NCBI RefSeq assembly: GCF_000298315.2
Contig: NZ_AEYE02000005.1
Coordinates: 124,001-188,000 of the forward strand
DNA: 64,000 bases
DNA from: Rhizobium grahamii CCGE 502
GTDB lineage: Bacteria; Pseudomonadota; Alphaproteobacteria; Rhizobiales; Rhizobiaceae
Direction of reading: 5' to 3'
Shown here piece by piece: positions 9,385 through 18,447 of the stretch; position 1 is the stretch's first letter, and the number at the start of each line of letters is the position of its first letter. Position numbers and translations under genes: made by a program. Under the pieces are notes generated by a model. The model was not told the DNA's origin. It did not search any database and worked only from the letters and a program-made list of their open reading frames with translations.

Positions 9385-10284
9385 TCAGCTGGCTTTCGCC
9401 ATCGCCGCCGCGAGCTGATCGACGTTGTAGCGGAACATCTTCTCGTAGGTCGGAGCCGCCCCCCTGGCATCGGAAAGAGACTCGACATAGAGCTCGCCGC
9501 CGGGTTCTGCCCCCGTCGCCTTTGCGATCTGCCTGACGAGGCGAGGATCATTGGAGTTCTCGAAAAAATACGTCTTCACGTGCTCGGCCTTGATCTGTTC
9601 GATCAGCTTGGCGACATCCGCGGCCGAGGCTTCGCTCTCCGTCGAGACGCCGATCGGGGCGAGGAACTGCACGCCATACTCACGACCGAAATAGCCGAAG
9701 GCGTCGTGGCTCGTCAGGACCTTGCGATGGTCGGCAGCGATGGGATCAAGCTTCGAATGTGCGTAGGCGTCGAGCGCGTCGAGATGCTTCAGGTACGCCT
9801 CGGCATTGGTCTTGAACGCGGCAGCATCGGCCGGCGCAGCCTTTGCAAGCGCCTCTTCGATATTGGCGACCCAGACCTTGACGTTGACGGGACTGTTCCA
9901 GACATGTGGATCGGTGACCGTCTGTCCGTCCTCGTCCATGGTGCGGAGCTTTATCCCTTCGGAGACGACGACCGGCTTGCCCTTGTAGCCCGAGGCGGCG
10001 ATCAGGCGGTCCATCCAGCCTTCCAGACCCACGCCGCTGACGAAGGCAACCTGTGCCGCATTGAGGTTCTTGGCGTCGCTTGGCGATGGCTCGAACTCAT
10101 GCGGATCGCCGTTCGGGCCGACGAGGCTTGCGACCGTCACGCGATCACCGCCGACCTGGCGGACGACGTCGGCAAGCACGGTGAAGGAGGCCACCACCTT
10201 GAGGGTCGCGGCAGATGTCGAACTCGTCGAAAGCGCCACCAGTGCCGGGATCATCACTGAGAAAAGCAGTCTGCGGGAAATCAT
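9385..10284 (-). CDS. aztC: zinc ABC transporter substrate-binding protein (AztC-like)
   Basis: The 299-residue periplasmic protein of cluster A-I has a signal peptide (cleavage near TSSTSA-ATLKVV). Metal ligands expected of the family are visible: His in GDPHEFEPS, His in TDPHVW, His in SHDAFGYF and an acidic residue near SLSDARGAAPTYE. It lacks the long His-rich loop of ZnuA, as do AztC proteins; manganese remains possible from this gene alone. The gene is last in the aztA-aztB-aztC order, 16 bases after aztB. Confidence 0.85.
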   Translation of the reverse strand: MISRRLLFSVMIPALVALSTSSTSAATLKVVASFTVLADVVRQVGGDRVTVASLVGPNGDPHEFEPSPSDAKNLNAAQVAFVSGVGLEGWMDRLIAASGYKGKPVVVSEGIKLRTMDEDGQTVTDPHVWNSPVNVKVWVANIEEALAKAAPADAAAFKTNAEAYLKHLDALDAYAHSKLDPIAADHRKVLTSHDAFGYFGREYGVQFLAPIGVSTESEASAADVAKLIEQIKAEHVKTYFFENSNDPRLVRQIAKATGAEPGGELYVESLSDARGAAPTYEKMFRYNVDQLAAAMAKAS

Positions 10285-10300
10285 CGGAAGGCTCCGGTTG

Positions 10301-11173
10301 TCAGCCCTTAAGATGCGGGCGAGGGAAATACCGCCGGGCGAGACCCGACGGGGCGAGGAAGATCGAGAAGCCGTAGAGCAACGCCGCCGTCATGATGATC
10401 GTCGGCCCAGAGGCGAGCTCGAGATGGTAGGAGGCGATGAGGCCGAGGTAGCCGGAGGCCGTAGCGCTCGCTGCTGCGATCGCCATCATCGACGGGAGGC
10501 TGCGCGACCAAAGTTGCGCGATCGCTGCAGGCAGCATCATCAGGCCGACCGCCATCAATGTGCCCAAGGCCTGGAAACTGGCGACCAGATTGAGCACCAC
10601 CAACAGCAGAAAGAGAAAGTGATAGACCGGTCCACGTCCGCCGATCGCCCTGAGGAAACCGGCATCGAAACATTCCGCGACGAGCGGACGGTAGATGATC
10701 GCCAGCGTCACCAGAGTTACGGTGCTGATTGCGCCGATCTCGTAAAGGGCGGAGGCATCAATCGCGAGGATGGTGCCGAAGAGAACGTGCAGCAGGTCGA
10801 TATTTGAGCCGCGCAACGAAACGATGAGCACGCCGAGCGCCAGCGAGGAGAGATAGAAGCTGGCGAAGCTCGCATCCTCCTGTAGCGAGGTCGTGCGGCT
10901 GACGATGCCGGAGAGGAGCGCCACCGATAGCCCGGCAATCAGCCCCCCAAGGCCCATTGCGGTCAACGATAGCGAACCGGCAATGAGATAGCCGATGGCG
11001 GCGCCGGGCAGGACGGCATGGCTCATCGCATCGCCGACGAGGCTCATCCGCCGCAGCATTAGGAAGACTCCGATCGGCCCGGAGCCAAGGCCAAGGCACA
11101 GGCAGGCGACGAGCGCGCGGCGCATGAAGCCATAGTCGGAAAACGGCGCGAGAAGAAGATCGTAGGCGGTCAT
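10301..11173 (-). CDS. aztB: zinc ABC transporter permease (AztB-like)
   Basis: The 290-residue integral membrane protein has about eight helices and the family sequences FLMLRRMSLVGDAMSHAVLPG near the N-terminus, with LPGAAIGYL following. It forms the membrane channel for zinc import. The start at 11173 (MTAYDLLLAPFSDYGFMRRALV) overlaps the aztA stop by 4 bases; the longer frame to 11209 is rejected because it would run further into aztA. Confidence 0.88.
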   Translation of the reverse strand: MTAYDLLLAPFSDYGFMRRALVACLCLGLGSGPIGVFLMLRRMSLVGDAMSHAVLPGAAIGYLIAGSLSLTAMGLGGLIAGLSVALLSGIVSRTTSLQEDASFASFYLSSLALGVLIVSLRGSNIDLLHVLFGTILAIDASALYEIGAISTVTLVTLAIIYRPLVAECFDAGFLRAIGGRGPVYHFLFLLLVVLNLVASFQALGTLMAVGLMMLPAAIAQLWSRSLPSMMAIAAASATASGYLGLIASYHLELASGPTIIMTAALLYGFSIFLAPSGLARRYFPRPHLKG

Positions 11174-11910
11174 CTGGCGGGCTCGCAGATGTCGGCGCTC
11201 TCGTCCCACCGCTCGGCCATCACCCGCGCCTTCGTCAGGTTTGCCGTGGTCATGACATCGGCCGTCGCGCCCCAGCCGATGACTTCGCGCGCAAGCAGGA
11301 GTGTCTGCGGAAAGTGGGCACGGACCTGCTCGAAATCATGAAGGACTGTAAGCACCGTTCGCCCTTCGCCATGCCAGCCCGCAACGATCTCCAAAAGATC
11401 CCGTGTCGTGCGGCTATCGATGGCGGTGAACGGCTCGTCGAGCAGGATGACACTCGCATCCTGCAGGAGCAGCCGGGCAAAGAGCACGCGTTGAAACTGA
11501 CCGGCTGAGAGCGAGCCGATGCCGCGCCGATCAAAGCCCTCCAGCCCGACCACGGCAAGTGCATCGCGCGCTTTCTGCTGCTCCGGCGATGCGATCTGTG
11601 CGAAGGCTCCGGCCTGCCGCCAGGATCCGAGAAGAACCGTGTCGAGCACCGAGATCGGAAAACGGCGGTTGATATCGGCTGCCTGCGGCAGATAACCGAC
11701 ATCCGTTGGTTTCAGTCGGTGCCTTATCGTGCCGGAGGAAGGGCGGAGTTCGCCGATGACAGCTTTCAGCAGGCTGGATTTTCCGGCGCCGTTTGGACCG
11801 GTGATCGCCGTCAGGCTGCCGGTCGCAATGGTTCCTGAAAGATGATGGACCGCGGGATGCCGCGCGTAGGCGACCGTCAGATCATCAAGCTCGATTGCAA
11901 TGTCACTCAT
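11170..11910 (-). CDS. aztA: zinc ABC transporter ATP-binding protein (AztA-like)
   Basis: The 246-residue ATPase has Walker A GPNGAGKSS, the signature LSAGQFQR, Walker B VILLDEPF and the switch His in VLHDFEQV. Sequences such as FPISVLDTVLLGSW and FARLLLQDAS are typical of AztA rather than ZnuC. Its ATG (MSDIAIELDDLTVAYARHP) overlaps the stop of a 42-residue upstream gene (ATGA). The operon lies downstream of a Zur-like operator, consistent with induction in zinc starvation. Confidence 0.9.
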   Translation of the reverse strand: MSDIAIELDDLTVAYARHPAVHHLSGTIATGSLTAITGPNGAGKSSLLKAVIGELRPSSGTIRHRLKPTDVGYLPQAADINRRFPISVLDTVLLGSWRQAGAFAQIASPEQQKARDALAVVGLEGFDRRGIGSLSAGQFQRVLFARLLLQDASVILLDEPFTAIDSRTTRDLLEIVAGWHGEGRTVLTVLHDFEQVRAHFPQTLLLAREVIGWGATADVMTTANLTKARVMAERWDESADICEPAR

Positions 11911-12035
11911 GGCAGCAGCGTCGCCCAACGGATCGCTGCCCAGAGTGGGATTCCAAGTGCGGTGACATAAAAGATGCGACGGCCGGCGGAGAGGGCCATA
12001 AGGCCCAGAGAATCTTGAAATTTCGAGAAACGCAT
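11907..12035 (-). CDS. 42-residue membrane protein, first gene of the zinc operon
   Basis: This small frame begins MRFSKFQDSLGLMALSAGRR and has one membrane segment (about residues 20-38, IFYVTALGIPLWAAIRWA). Its TGA overlaps the aztA ATG, and its own ATG lies 14 bases from the Zur-like operator, with a weak GGTGA ribosome site. The position makes it the first gene of the zinc operon; it may be a real small protein or a leader that couples translation of aztA. I do not recognise the family. Confidence 0.55.
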   Translation of the reverse strand: MRFSKFQDSLGLMALSAGRRIFYVTALGIPLWAAIRWATLLP

Positions 12036-12048
12036 ATTTTTCACCAAA

Positions 12049-12081
12049 TGTAATAACATTACAGTTATGTTATAACAAATG
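12049..12081 (-). promoter_or_regulatory. tandem Zur-like operators of the azt operon
   Basis: Two overlapping inverted repeats lie just upstream of the zinc operon: TGTAATAACATTACA (12049-12063) and GTTATGTTATAACAAATG (12064-12081, with perfect core TGTTATAACA). The second agrees well with the ATGTTATAACAT-type Zur box of Rhizobiales. Zur with zinc bound would block transcription here. The identification is by consensus only. Confidence 0.7.
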
Positions 12082-12120
12082 AGGCGAAAAGACGGCGTGC
12101 GACGAACTTTTATGAGGAAA

Positions 12121-12145
12121 CAAAAAAGCGGCCACACGGGCCGCT
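12121..12145 (-). terminator. rho-independent terminator after the peroxiredoxin gene
   Basis: AGCGGCC (12127-12133) and GGCCGCT (12139-12145) form the stem; read on the minus strand it is followed by TTTTTTG. It lies 27 bases after the peroxiredoxin stop. Confidence 0.8.
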
Positions 12146-12171
12146 CTCAGAGGGTCGGAATGTGCGGAGCC

Positions 12172-12657
12172 TTACAGTTGCTCCAGCATGGTCGCAGCGC
12201 CGGAAACGGTGGCCTGACCCGGATTTTCTTCGACATTCAATGACTTCACGACACCGTCTTCGACGAGCATCGAATAGCGCTTCGAGCGGACGCCGAGACC
12301 GCCGGCAGAAAGGTCGGCGTCGAGACCGAGCGATTTGGTGAAGCCGGCATCCCAATCGGCAAGGAAGTGGATCTTGCCCATGCCGCCGGAGGACTGAGCC
12401 CAGGCGCCCATCACGTGCCAATCGTTGACGGCGACGACGGCGATGTCATCGACGCCCTTGGAAAGGATCGAGTCGCGGTTTTCCAGATAGCCCGGCAGGT
12501 GGTTCAGCGAGCAGGTAGGCGTGAACGCGCCAGGGACTGCAAAGAGAACCACGCGCTTGCCCTTGAAGAGCTGCTCCGTCGAAATTTCGACCGGACCGTC
12601 AGACGTCTTTTCCTTGAAGGTGGCTGCGGGAAGCTTGTCGCCGATTGCGATGGTCAT
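12172..12657 (-). CDS. peroxiredoxin (Prx5/hybrid type)
   Basis: The 161-residue thiol peroxidase reduces hydrogen and alkyl peroxides. The peroxidatic cysteine is in AFTPTCSLNHLPG (about residue 49), within the family signature PGAFTPTCS. The sequence also has VNDWHVMGAWA and a C-terminal half typical of Prx5 proteins. No second conserved resolving cysteine is seen, so glutathione or another thiol probably resolves it. Single-gene unit with its own terminator. Confidence 0.93.
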   Translation of the reverse strand: MTIAIGDKLPAATFKEKTSDGPVEISTEQLFKGKRVVLFAVPGAFTPTCSLNHLPGYLENRDSILSKGVDDIAVVAVNDWHVMGAWAQSSGGMGKIHFLADWDAGFTKSLGLDADLSAGGLGVRSKRYSMLVEDGVVKSLNVEENPGQATVSGAATMLEQL

Positions 12658-12721
12658 GGACGTCTCCTTGTCATATATGGCGGCGCAAATACCGCGATTT
12701 GCGCGCGACTATAGAACTCGA

Positions 12722-13558
12722 CTACTCAAAGGCAAGCGGTGTCTCGATGGCACGCGAACCGTCGATGACAAGCGCGCTCCATGTCTTTCCGTGAATGTCG
12801 TATGCCTTGGGAAGCTTGCCGACGGAAAGCGTCGTCGTGAAGCTTCGACCGTCGCGGTGAGTTGCGGTCTGCTTGGTAAAGACGTGCCCGCTCGGGCCTG
12901 CGACGATCACCTCAGGAGCCGTCTCGCCGCTCTCCGGCAGTGTCACGGTAAGGGAAAGCTCCTTCATGTCGGGCGACAGCCTATGGTCGCTCACGTTGAA
13001 TTCGGAGGAGGCGGCTTCCGGCAAGGTGGCCTCGGCCGCTCGGAGGATTTTTTCCTCTTCGGGGCGTGAACGGGCCGATGGTTCGAAGGTCAGCGACAGC
13101 TCCGCCTGAAACGGGATGCAGATTTCCTTGCAGATGCCAATAAAGGCGGTTGCCTTGAGTTCATGGAGTGCCGGGTCTTTCGCCGTCAGCTGCAACGGGA
13201 AGGTGACCGACGCGTCGTAGGCGACCTCATCGACCTTGTCGTCGACAATATGCTTGGGAGTCGGAAAGCTCATCTTGTCGAGCGAAACGCCTTCAGAAGA
13301 AAAACCGACCTGGGGCGGGATGCCGCTATTGCCGGGTTCTCGCCAATACGTGATCCAGCCCGGCTTCGGTTCGATCTGCAGTCCGGCGCGAATGCTTCCG
13401 CTTGCATCAGGAGGAAGCGCGATCAGTCGCATCCGCCCACCCTCATTCTCGGCCCAGGCGCTCATCTCCGCCCGGGCGGGCTGAGAAAGCTGCAGCATCA
13501 CGACGAGCAGACCGAAAGCGGAACACAATTGGCAAGTGACGCGTGAAATAGTTTGCAT
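12722..13558 (-). CDS. exported protein-disulfide reductase N-terminal domain protein (DsbD alpha-like)
   Basis: The 278-residue protein has a signal peptide (cleavage near ARA-EMSAWAE) and the thiol motif CKEICIP at about residues 145-151, as in the DsbD/ScsB N-terminal domain. GLQIEPKPGWITYWREPG is a typical segment. There are no membrane helices for a DsbD core, so it would be a soluble or exported domain that needs a partner. Substrate unknown. Confidence 0.8.
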   Translation of the reverse strand: MQTISRVTCQLCSAFGLLVVMLQLSQPARAEMSAWAENEGGRMRLIALPPDASGSIRAGLQIEPKPGWITYWREPGNSGIPPQVGFSSEGVSLDKMSFPTPKHIVDDKVDEVAYDASVTFPLQLTAKDPALHELKATAFIGICKEICIPFQAELSLTFEPSARSRPEEEKILRAAEATLPEAASSEFNVSDHRLSPDMKELSLTVTLPESGETAPEVIVAGPSGHVFTKQTATHRDGRSFTTTLSVGKLPKAYDIHGKTWSALVIDGSRAIETPLAFE

Positions 13559-13696
13559 GGATCAATGATCTATTGAAATTCGCCATGCTCGGCTAGAACT
13601 CGCCATCATTTAAGTTTTCATTTTCAGTTGATTGATCTGTGACATTGGCTCATGCTCGTGTTGTCGGGCCTCATGCGGTCTGGCAGAGGAGGAACG

Positions 13697-14302
13697 ATGT
13701 CGTTGGCGACCCTCAAAAACAAAAGAGAACGTGGCTTCTTCGATGGCCAGTTTCTCATTGCCATGCCGGGCATGGAGGATCGCAACTTCGCCCGCACGGT
13801 AATCTATATCTGCGCGCATTCCGATGCCGGCGCGATGGGGTTCGTCATCAACCGTCCGCAGAACCTGACCTTTACCGATGTGCTCTTGCACCTTGAAATG
13901 ATCAAGGATGAGGATGCCATCGTTCTTCCCCCACATGCCCGCGATTGCCCGATCCAGACCGGCGGGCCGGTGGAAAGCGGACGCGGTTTCGTCCTGCACT
14001 CCGACGACTATCTCTGCGATTCCAGCATTCCCGTCAGCGACGATATCTGCATGACGGCGACGCTCGACATCATCCGCGCGATTTCCAAGGGCAAGGGACC
14101 GAAGCGGGCGACCATGCTGCTCGGTTACGCCGGTTGGGGAGCGGGTCAACTGGAAGCCGAAGTCGGCAACAATGGTTGGCTCACATGCGCGGCCAACGAG
14201 GAATTGATCTTCGACCGCAGCCTCGACGACAAGTACGAGCGGGCGCTGGCTTCGATGGGCATTAATGCCGCCATGCTTTCGGCCGAGGCCGGGCACGCCT
14301 AA
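13697..14302 (+). CDS. YqgE/AlgH family protein
   Basis: The 201-residue protein carries the family sequences [47 protein letters not shown] and [14 protein letters not shown]. The fold is known but no activity is established; AlgH was first linked to alginate regulation in Pseudomonas. The start at 13697 follows GAGGAGG and is preferred to the open frame from 13652. Confidence 0.93.
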   Translation: MSLATLKNKRERGFFDGQFLIAMPGMEDRNFARTVIYICAHSDAGAMGFVINRPQNLTFTDVLLHLEMIKDEDAIVLPPHARDCPIQTGGPVESGRGFVLHSDDYLCDSSIPVSDDICMTATLDIIRAISKGKGPKRATMLLGYAGWGAGQLEAEVGNNGWLTCAANEELIFDRSLDDKYERALASMGINAAMLSAEAGHA

Positions 14303-14454
14303 TTGGCGGAACGATCCGTAAAGAAGCGCGTTCTCTGCTGGCGCGGGCCATAGGGCCCAGTCAGGGGAAGTTTGATGGAAACCACGGCCGGAAATTATCC
14401 GCCGTCCACTTTGCACAGCGGTTTTTCGACCCCTGATCTCGAGGGAGGCGCGCG

Positions 14455-15519
14455 TTGAGGCTGTTTGTATGTGACAACTGCGATCAGGTTGTTCATTTCG
14501 ACAATCGCCAGTGCGTCCGGTGCGGTCACCGCCTTGGCTTCCAGCCGAATGGCCTGCGCATGCACGCTGTTCAGCAGCAGGACAGCGATCTCTGGCAATA
14601 CGTGGCTCAGCCGGACCTGGTGCGTTTCTGCGCCAATGCCGGCCTCGACATCTGCAACTGGCTTGTTGAGGATGGCGACGCGGGTGACTACTGTGTTGCG
14701 TGCCGGCATAACCGGCTTGTGCCGAATTCAGCGACGCAGGATGGCGTGGACCGGTGGCGTCGGATCAGCCAGGCACAACGACATCTCTTCTACTCGCTCT
14801 TGCGCTGGCGCCTGCCGCACCCGGACCGCACGCAGGATCCCGTAGGCGGCCTTGTTTTCGACTTCCTGGAAGACACCGTCCAGGATGACGGCAGCGTCGT
14901 GCCGGCGATAACCGGACACGAGGAGGGCCTGATCGCAATTCGGGCCGCCGAGGCCGACGACCTTACGCGCGAACAGGCGCGCACTTCGATGAACGAACCC
15001 TACCGGACGCTGCTCGGCCATTTCCGCCATGAGACGGGTCATTTCATCTGGAACCGCCTCGTCCGCGACAGGAACAACTTCGATGGATTCCGGGCAGTGT
15101 TCGGCGATGAGCGCGAGGACTACACCGAAGCCCTTGCACAGCACTACGCAAATGGTGCTCCGCCCGGCTGGCAGGAAAGCTTCGTCAGCGCCTATGCCAG
15201 CGCCCATCCTTGGGAAGATTTCGCCGAGTGTTTTGCTCACTATCTCCACATCGTGGACACGTTGGAGACTGCGCGCGCCTTCGGCATCGCAGTTGATCCC
15301 CGCGGTCACGAAGAGATGGCGGCGGAAGTGGATTTCGACCCTTACAGGGCAGCTAGTGCCGATCAGCTTGTCGACGAATGGGTGCCGCTCAGCGTTGCGA
15401 TCAACTCGATACAGCGCAGCATGGGGCAGCGCGATTCCTACCCGTTCGTGCTGTCAGCGCCGGTGGTCGCCAAGCTTGAATATATGCACCAGCTGATAGC
15501 GGGCGCCGCTACGCCGTAA
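14455..15519 (+). CDS. zinc-ribbon putative metallopeptidase (Peptidase_Mx-like)
   Basis: The 354-residue protein has an N-terminal zinc ribbon (CDNC and CVRCG, then CVACRHNRLVP at about residue 80) and a gluzincin-like motif HFRHETGHFIW near residue 187. A downstream acidic and His-rich segment, HPWEDFAECFAHYLH, would complete the metal site. The family is defined by sequence only and its substrate is unknown. The start is TTG, placed after GAGGGAGG; no ATG fits the N-terminal ribbon. Confidence 0.8.
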   Translation: MRLFVCDNCDQVVHFDNRQCVRCGHRLGFQPNGLRMHAVQQQDSDLWQYVAQPDLVRFCANAGLDICNWLVEDGDAGDYCVACRHNRLVPNSATQDGVDRWRRISQAQRHLFYSLLRWRLPHPDRTQDPVGGLVFDFLEDTVQDDGSVVPAITGHEEGLIAIRAAEADDLTREQARTSMNEPYRTLLGHFRHETGHFIWNRLVRDRNNFDGFRAVFGDEREDYTEALAQHYANGAPPGWQESFVSAYASAHPWEDFAECFAHYLHIVDTLETARAFGIAVDPRGHEEMAAEVDFDPYRAASADQLVDEWVPLSVAINSIQRSMGQRDSYPFVLSAPVVAKLEYMHQLIAGAATP

Positions 15520-15534
15520 CATTGAGCGGGTCGG

Positions 15535-18447
15535 TTAAGCGCGCTTCGTCAACGGGAACCGTTCCTTCAGCAGCCGCAGGACGGACTCCGCTGCCATCGG
15601 CGGCCCGAACAGGTAGCTCTGTCCGAAAGTGCAGCCCATCTTTGCGAGCTCGATCGCATCTTCGTTCGACTCGATCCCTTCGGCGACCACCTTCATATCA
15701 AGTTCACGCGCCATGGCGATCACCGAGCGAAGCACGGTTGCCTTCTTGTCACTGCCATCGCGCACCATCACCTTGTCAAGCTTGATCGTGTCGAACGGGA
15801 AGCGCGTCAGATAGGCGAGGGACGAGTAGCCGGTTCCGAAATCATCCAGCGCGAGGCCAAGCCCCATCTCCCGCAGCTTCTCAAGCACGAGGCGCGCTTG
15901 CTCCGGATTCTCCATGACCATGGATTCCGTGAGCTCCAGCTTCAGGCGCGAAGGGTCGCAATGGGTTTTCGCCAGCACCGAACGGACGTCGTCATAAAGC
16001 TCGTTGTTCAGCAGCTGTGCGCTGGAGAGGTTGATCGAGACGAAGATGGGCAGCTCGCCGGTTTGGTTCTCCCAACCCATCAGGTCGTTGGTCGCCTGCT
16101 CCAGGGCAAAGAGACCAAGCATCTCGATAAGGTCGGATGTCTCGGCGATCGGAATGAACTCCGAAGGAGGGATGGTGCCGCGCTTCGGATGCTCCCACCG
16201 CATCAGCGCCTCGAAGCCGGCAATCTCCACGTCTTCCAGGCCGGCGATCGGCTGGTAGACCATCGACAGTTCCTTGCGCTCGATGGCACGGCGCAGGTCG
16301 GATTCGAGTTGCAGCCTGTCGGCGCCGAAATCGCGGAAGGCGGGCTGGAACGGCTCGACGCGATTGCCGCCGGCGCGCTTGGCCCGGTACATCGCAAGCT
16401 CCGCGTCGCTGAGCATGCCGGCGGCGCTTTCCTGCTGATCGACGAATGAGGCAAGCCCGATTGATGCCGTCAGGATGATTTCGCGATTGGCGAAGTTAAT
16501 CGGCACCATGATCGCCTTGCTGATCGCATCGGCAAAATCGGCCACCTTCGTCGGATCGCGCTCGGACGTCAGGATCAAACCGAACTGGTCGCCGGAAAGC
16601 CGTGCGAGCGTGTCCTGCGGCTTGAGCAGCCGTCGCAGGCGTCGCGTCAGCGCGATCAGGATATTGTCGCCGGCGGCGATCCCCAGCGTATCATTCACCA
16701 GCTTGTAGCGGTCGATATCGATCACCATTACCGTCGGGCGCAGCGTCTCGCCACCGGGCGCCAGTGCAAGCACCGCCTGCAGGCGATCAAGGAACAGCTG
16801 CCGGTTCGGCAAGCCGGTCAGGTTGTCGTGCAGCGCGTCGTGCAGCAGCCGTTCGACGGAGTTCTTCTGTTCGGTGACATCGACAATCGTGCCGACGCAG
16901 CGGATGATTTCGCCGTTCGAGCCGAGGACTGGGCGGGCGCGGATGAGAAGCCAATGGAAATGACCGTCTTCCGCGCGGATGCGGAATTCATGATTGAGCC
17001 GCCCGCGGCGATGCTCGAGCAGCACGTCGAGCGTCGCCCGGAAGCGATCGCGATCGTCCGGATGAAGCCGTGGCAGCCAGTTGCGGGCCGCGCCATGCAT
17101 CGTGCCGAGCGGGAGACCGAGCTTGGCCGACACGTCGGGAATGGTGACGACACGATCGCGTGCCACGTCCCAATCCCACACCATGTCGCCCGAGCCGGTC
17201 AGAGCCAGCGATTGCCGCTCCAGATCGGAGAACAGGCCCTGCTGAAATGCACCGCCCGCAAAGGCGTGCTGCATGACGGTAAAGCCGATCAGCAGGACGA
17301 TGAGAACAAGGCCGCCGCCGAGCGCTGGCTGAATGATGTCGTTGTCGAGCTGGCCAGTGATCGTCAGCCATGCCCCGAAGATCCACACGAGGATCAGCGC
17401 CCAGGCGGGCACCAGCAGGATGGCGCGATCGTAGCGGTTGAGGCCGAGATAGATGATGAGGAAGAGGCCCATCGTCGCGGTCAGCGCAAACGACAGCCGC
17501 GCGATGCCGGCGGCGATTGCCGGATCGTAAATGGCGACGCCGAAGAGCAGCGCCAGGCCCAGCACCCAGGCGAGCGTCAGGTAGCCGAGGTGTGTGTGCC
17601 AGCGATTGAGGTTAAGGTAAGTGAACAGGAAGATGACGAAACTGGAGGCGAGCGCGACTTCAGCGCAGGCGCGCCATATTCGCTGGTCGGTCGACGCGAT
17701 GCTGATCAGCTTGCCGAGAAAGCCGAAGTCGACGCAGATGTAGCCGAGCACCGCCCAGGCGAGTGCTGCCGTCGCCGGTAGCATCGACGTGCCCTTGACC
17801 ACGAACAGGATCGTCAGGAACACCGCCAGCAGACCGGCAATCCCGAGCACGATACCGCGATAGAGTGTAAACGCGTTGATCGTGTCCTTGTAGGCGTCCG
17901 GTTCCCAGAGATAGATCTGCGGCAGCTCCGGCGTCGTCAGTTCAGCAACGAAGGTGATGACGGCGCCGGGGTTGAGCGTGATGCGGAAGACATCGGCCTC
18001 ATCGCTCGGCTGCCGGTCGAGCGCGAAACCTTCGCTTGGCGTAATGGCGATAATGCGCTGCGAACCGAGGTCCGGCCAGAACAGCTTGGAGTTCACGAGG
18101 CGGAAATGGGGGGCCACGATTACGCGCTCGAGCTGTTCGTCGGAGACGTTGGCCAGCGCAAAGACGGCCCAGTCGCCCTGGTGATTCTCCGAGCTGGCAC
18201 GTACCTCAATACGGCGCCGGATGCCATCAGCACCAGCAGCGGTCGAGACCTGAAAGGCTTCGCCCTGATTGGCGTAGATTTCCGTCGTGGCAGTCAGGTC
18301 GAGCGCCGTATCGTCGCGGGAGATCTTCACCGGTTCGGCTGCGTAGACGTTGCCTGCCGCTAGCATGAAGGCCGACAGCAAGAGAGCTGCGATCACCGCG
18401 ATCAAACGTCCGGCCGGTGATGAGAGCAGCATGCGGTTGTTAGTCAT
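15535..18447 (-). CDS. membrane-bound PAS-GGDEF-EAL protein, probable c-di-GMP phosphodiesterase
   Basis: The 970-residue protein has a signal peptide, a periplasmic N-terminal domain, about seven membrane helices (residues 190-400), a PAS/PAC unit (about 410-530), a GGDEF domain (about 540-700) and an EAL domain (about 710-960). The GGDEF motif reads SGDQF, so cyclase activity is doubtful. The EAL domain keeps EALMRW, ELTESMVM and DDFGTGYSSL, which are catalytic segments, so hydrolysis of c-di-GMP is likely. The start overlaps the upstream GNAT gene by 4 bases. Confidence 0.88.
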   Translation of the reverse strand: MTNNRMLLSSPAGRLIAVIAALLLSAFMLAAGNVYAAEPVKISRDDTALDLTATTEIYANQGEAFQVSTAAGADGIRRRIEVRASSENHQGDWAVFALANVSDEQLERVIVAPHFRLVNSKLFWPDLGSQRIIAITPSEGFALDRQPSDEADVFRITLNPGAVITFVAELTTPELPQIYLWEPDAYKDTINAFTLYRGIVLGIAGLLAVFLTILFVVKGTSMLPATAALAWAVLGYICVDFGFLGKLISIASTDQRIWRACAEVALASSFVIFLFTYLNLNRWHTHLGYLTLAWVLGLALLFGVAIYDPAIAAGIARLSFALTATMGLFLIIYLGLNRYDRAILLVPAWALILVWIFGAWLTITGQLDNDIIQPALGGGLVLIVLLIGFTVMQHAFAGGAFQQGLFSDLERQSLALTGSGDMVWDWDVARDRVVTIPDVSAKLGLPLGTMHGAARNWLPRLHPDDRDRFRATLDVLLEHRRGRLNHEFRIRAEDGHFHWLLIRARPVLGSNGEIIRCVGTIVDVTEQKNSVERLLHDALHDNLTGLPNRQLFLDRLQAVLALAPGGETLRPTVMVIDIDRYKLVNDTLGIAAGDNILIALTRRLRRLLKPQDTLARLSGDQFGLILTSERDPTKVADFADAISKAIMVPINFANREIILTASIGLASFVDQQESAAGMLSDAELAMYRAKRAGGNRVEPFQPAFRDFGADRLQLESDLRRAIERKELSMVYQPIAGLEDVEIAGFEALMRWEHPKRGTIPPSEFIPIAETSDLIEMLGLFALEQATNDLMGWENQTGELPIFVSINLSSAQLLNNELYDDVRSVLAKTHCDPSRLKLELTESMVMENPEQARLVLEKLREMGLGLALDDFGTGYSSLAYLTRFPFDTIKLDKVMVRDGSDKKATVLRSVIAMARELDMKVVAEGIESNEDAIELAKMGCTFGQSYLFGPPMAAESVLRLLKERFPLTKRA

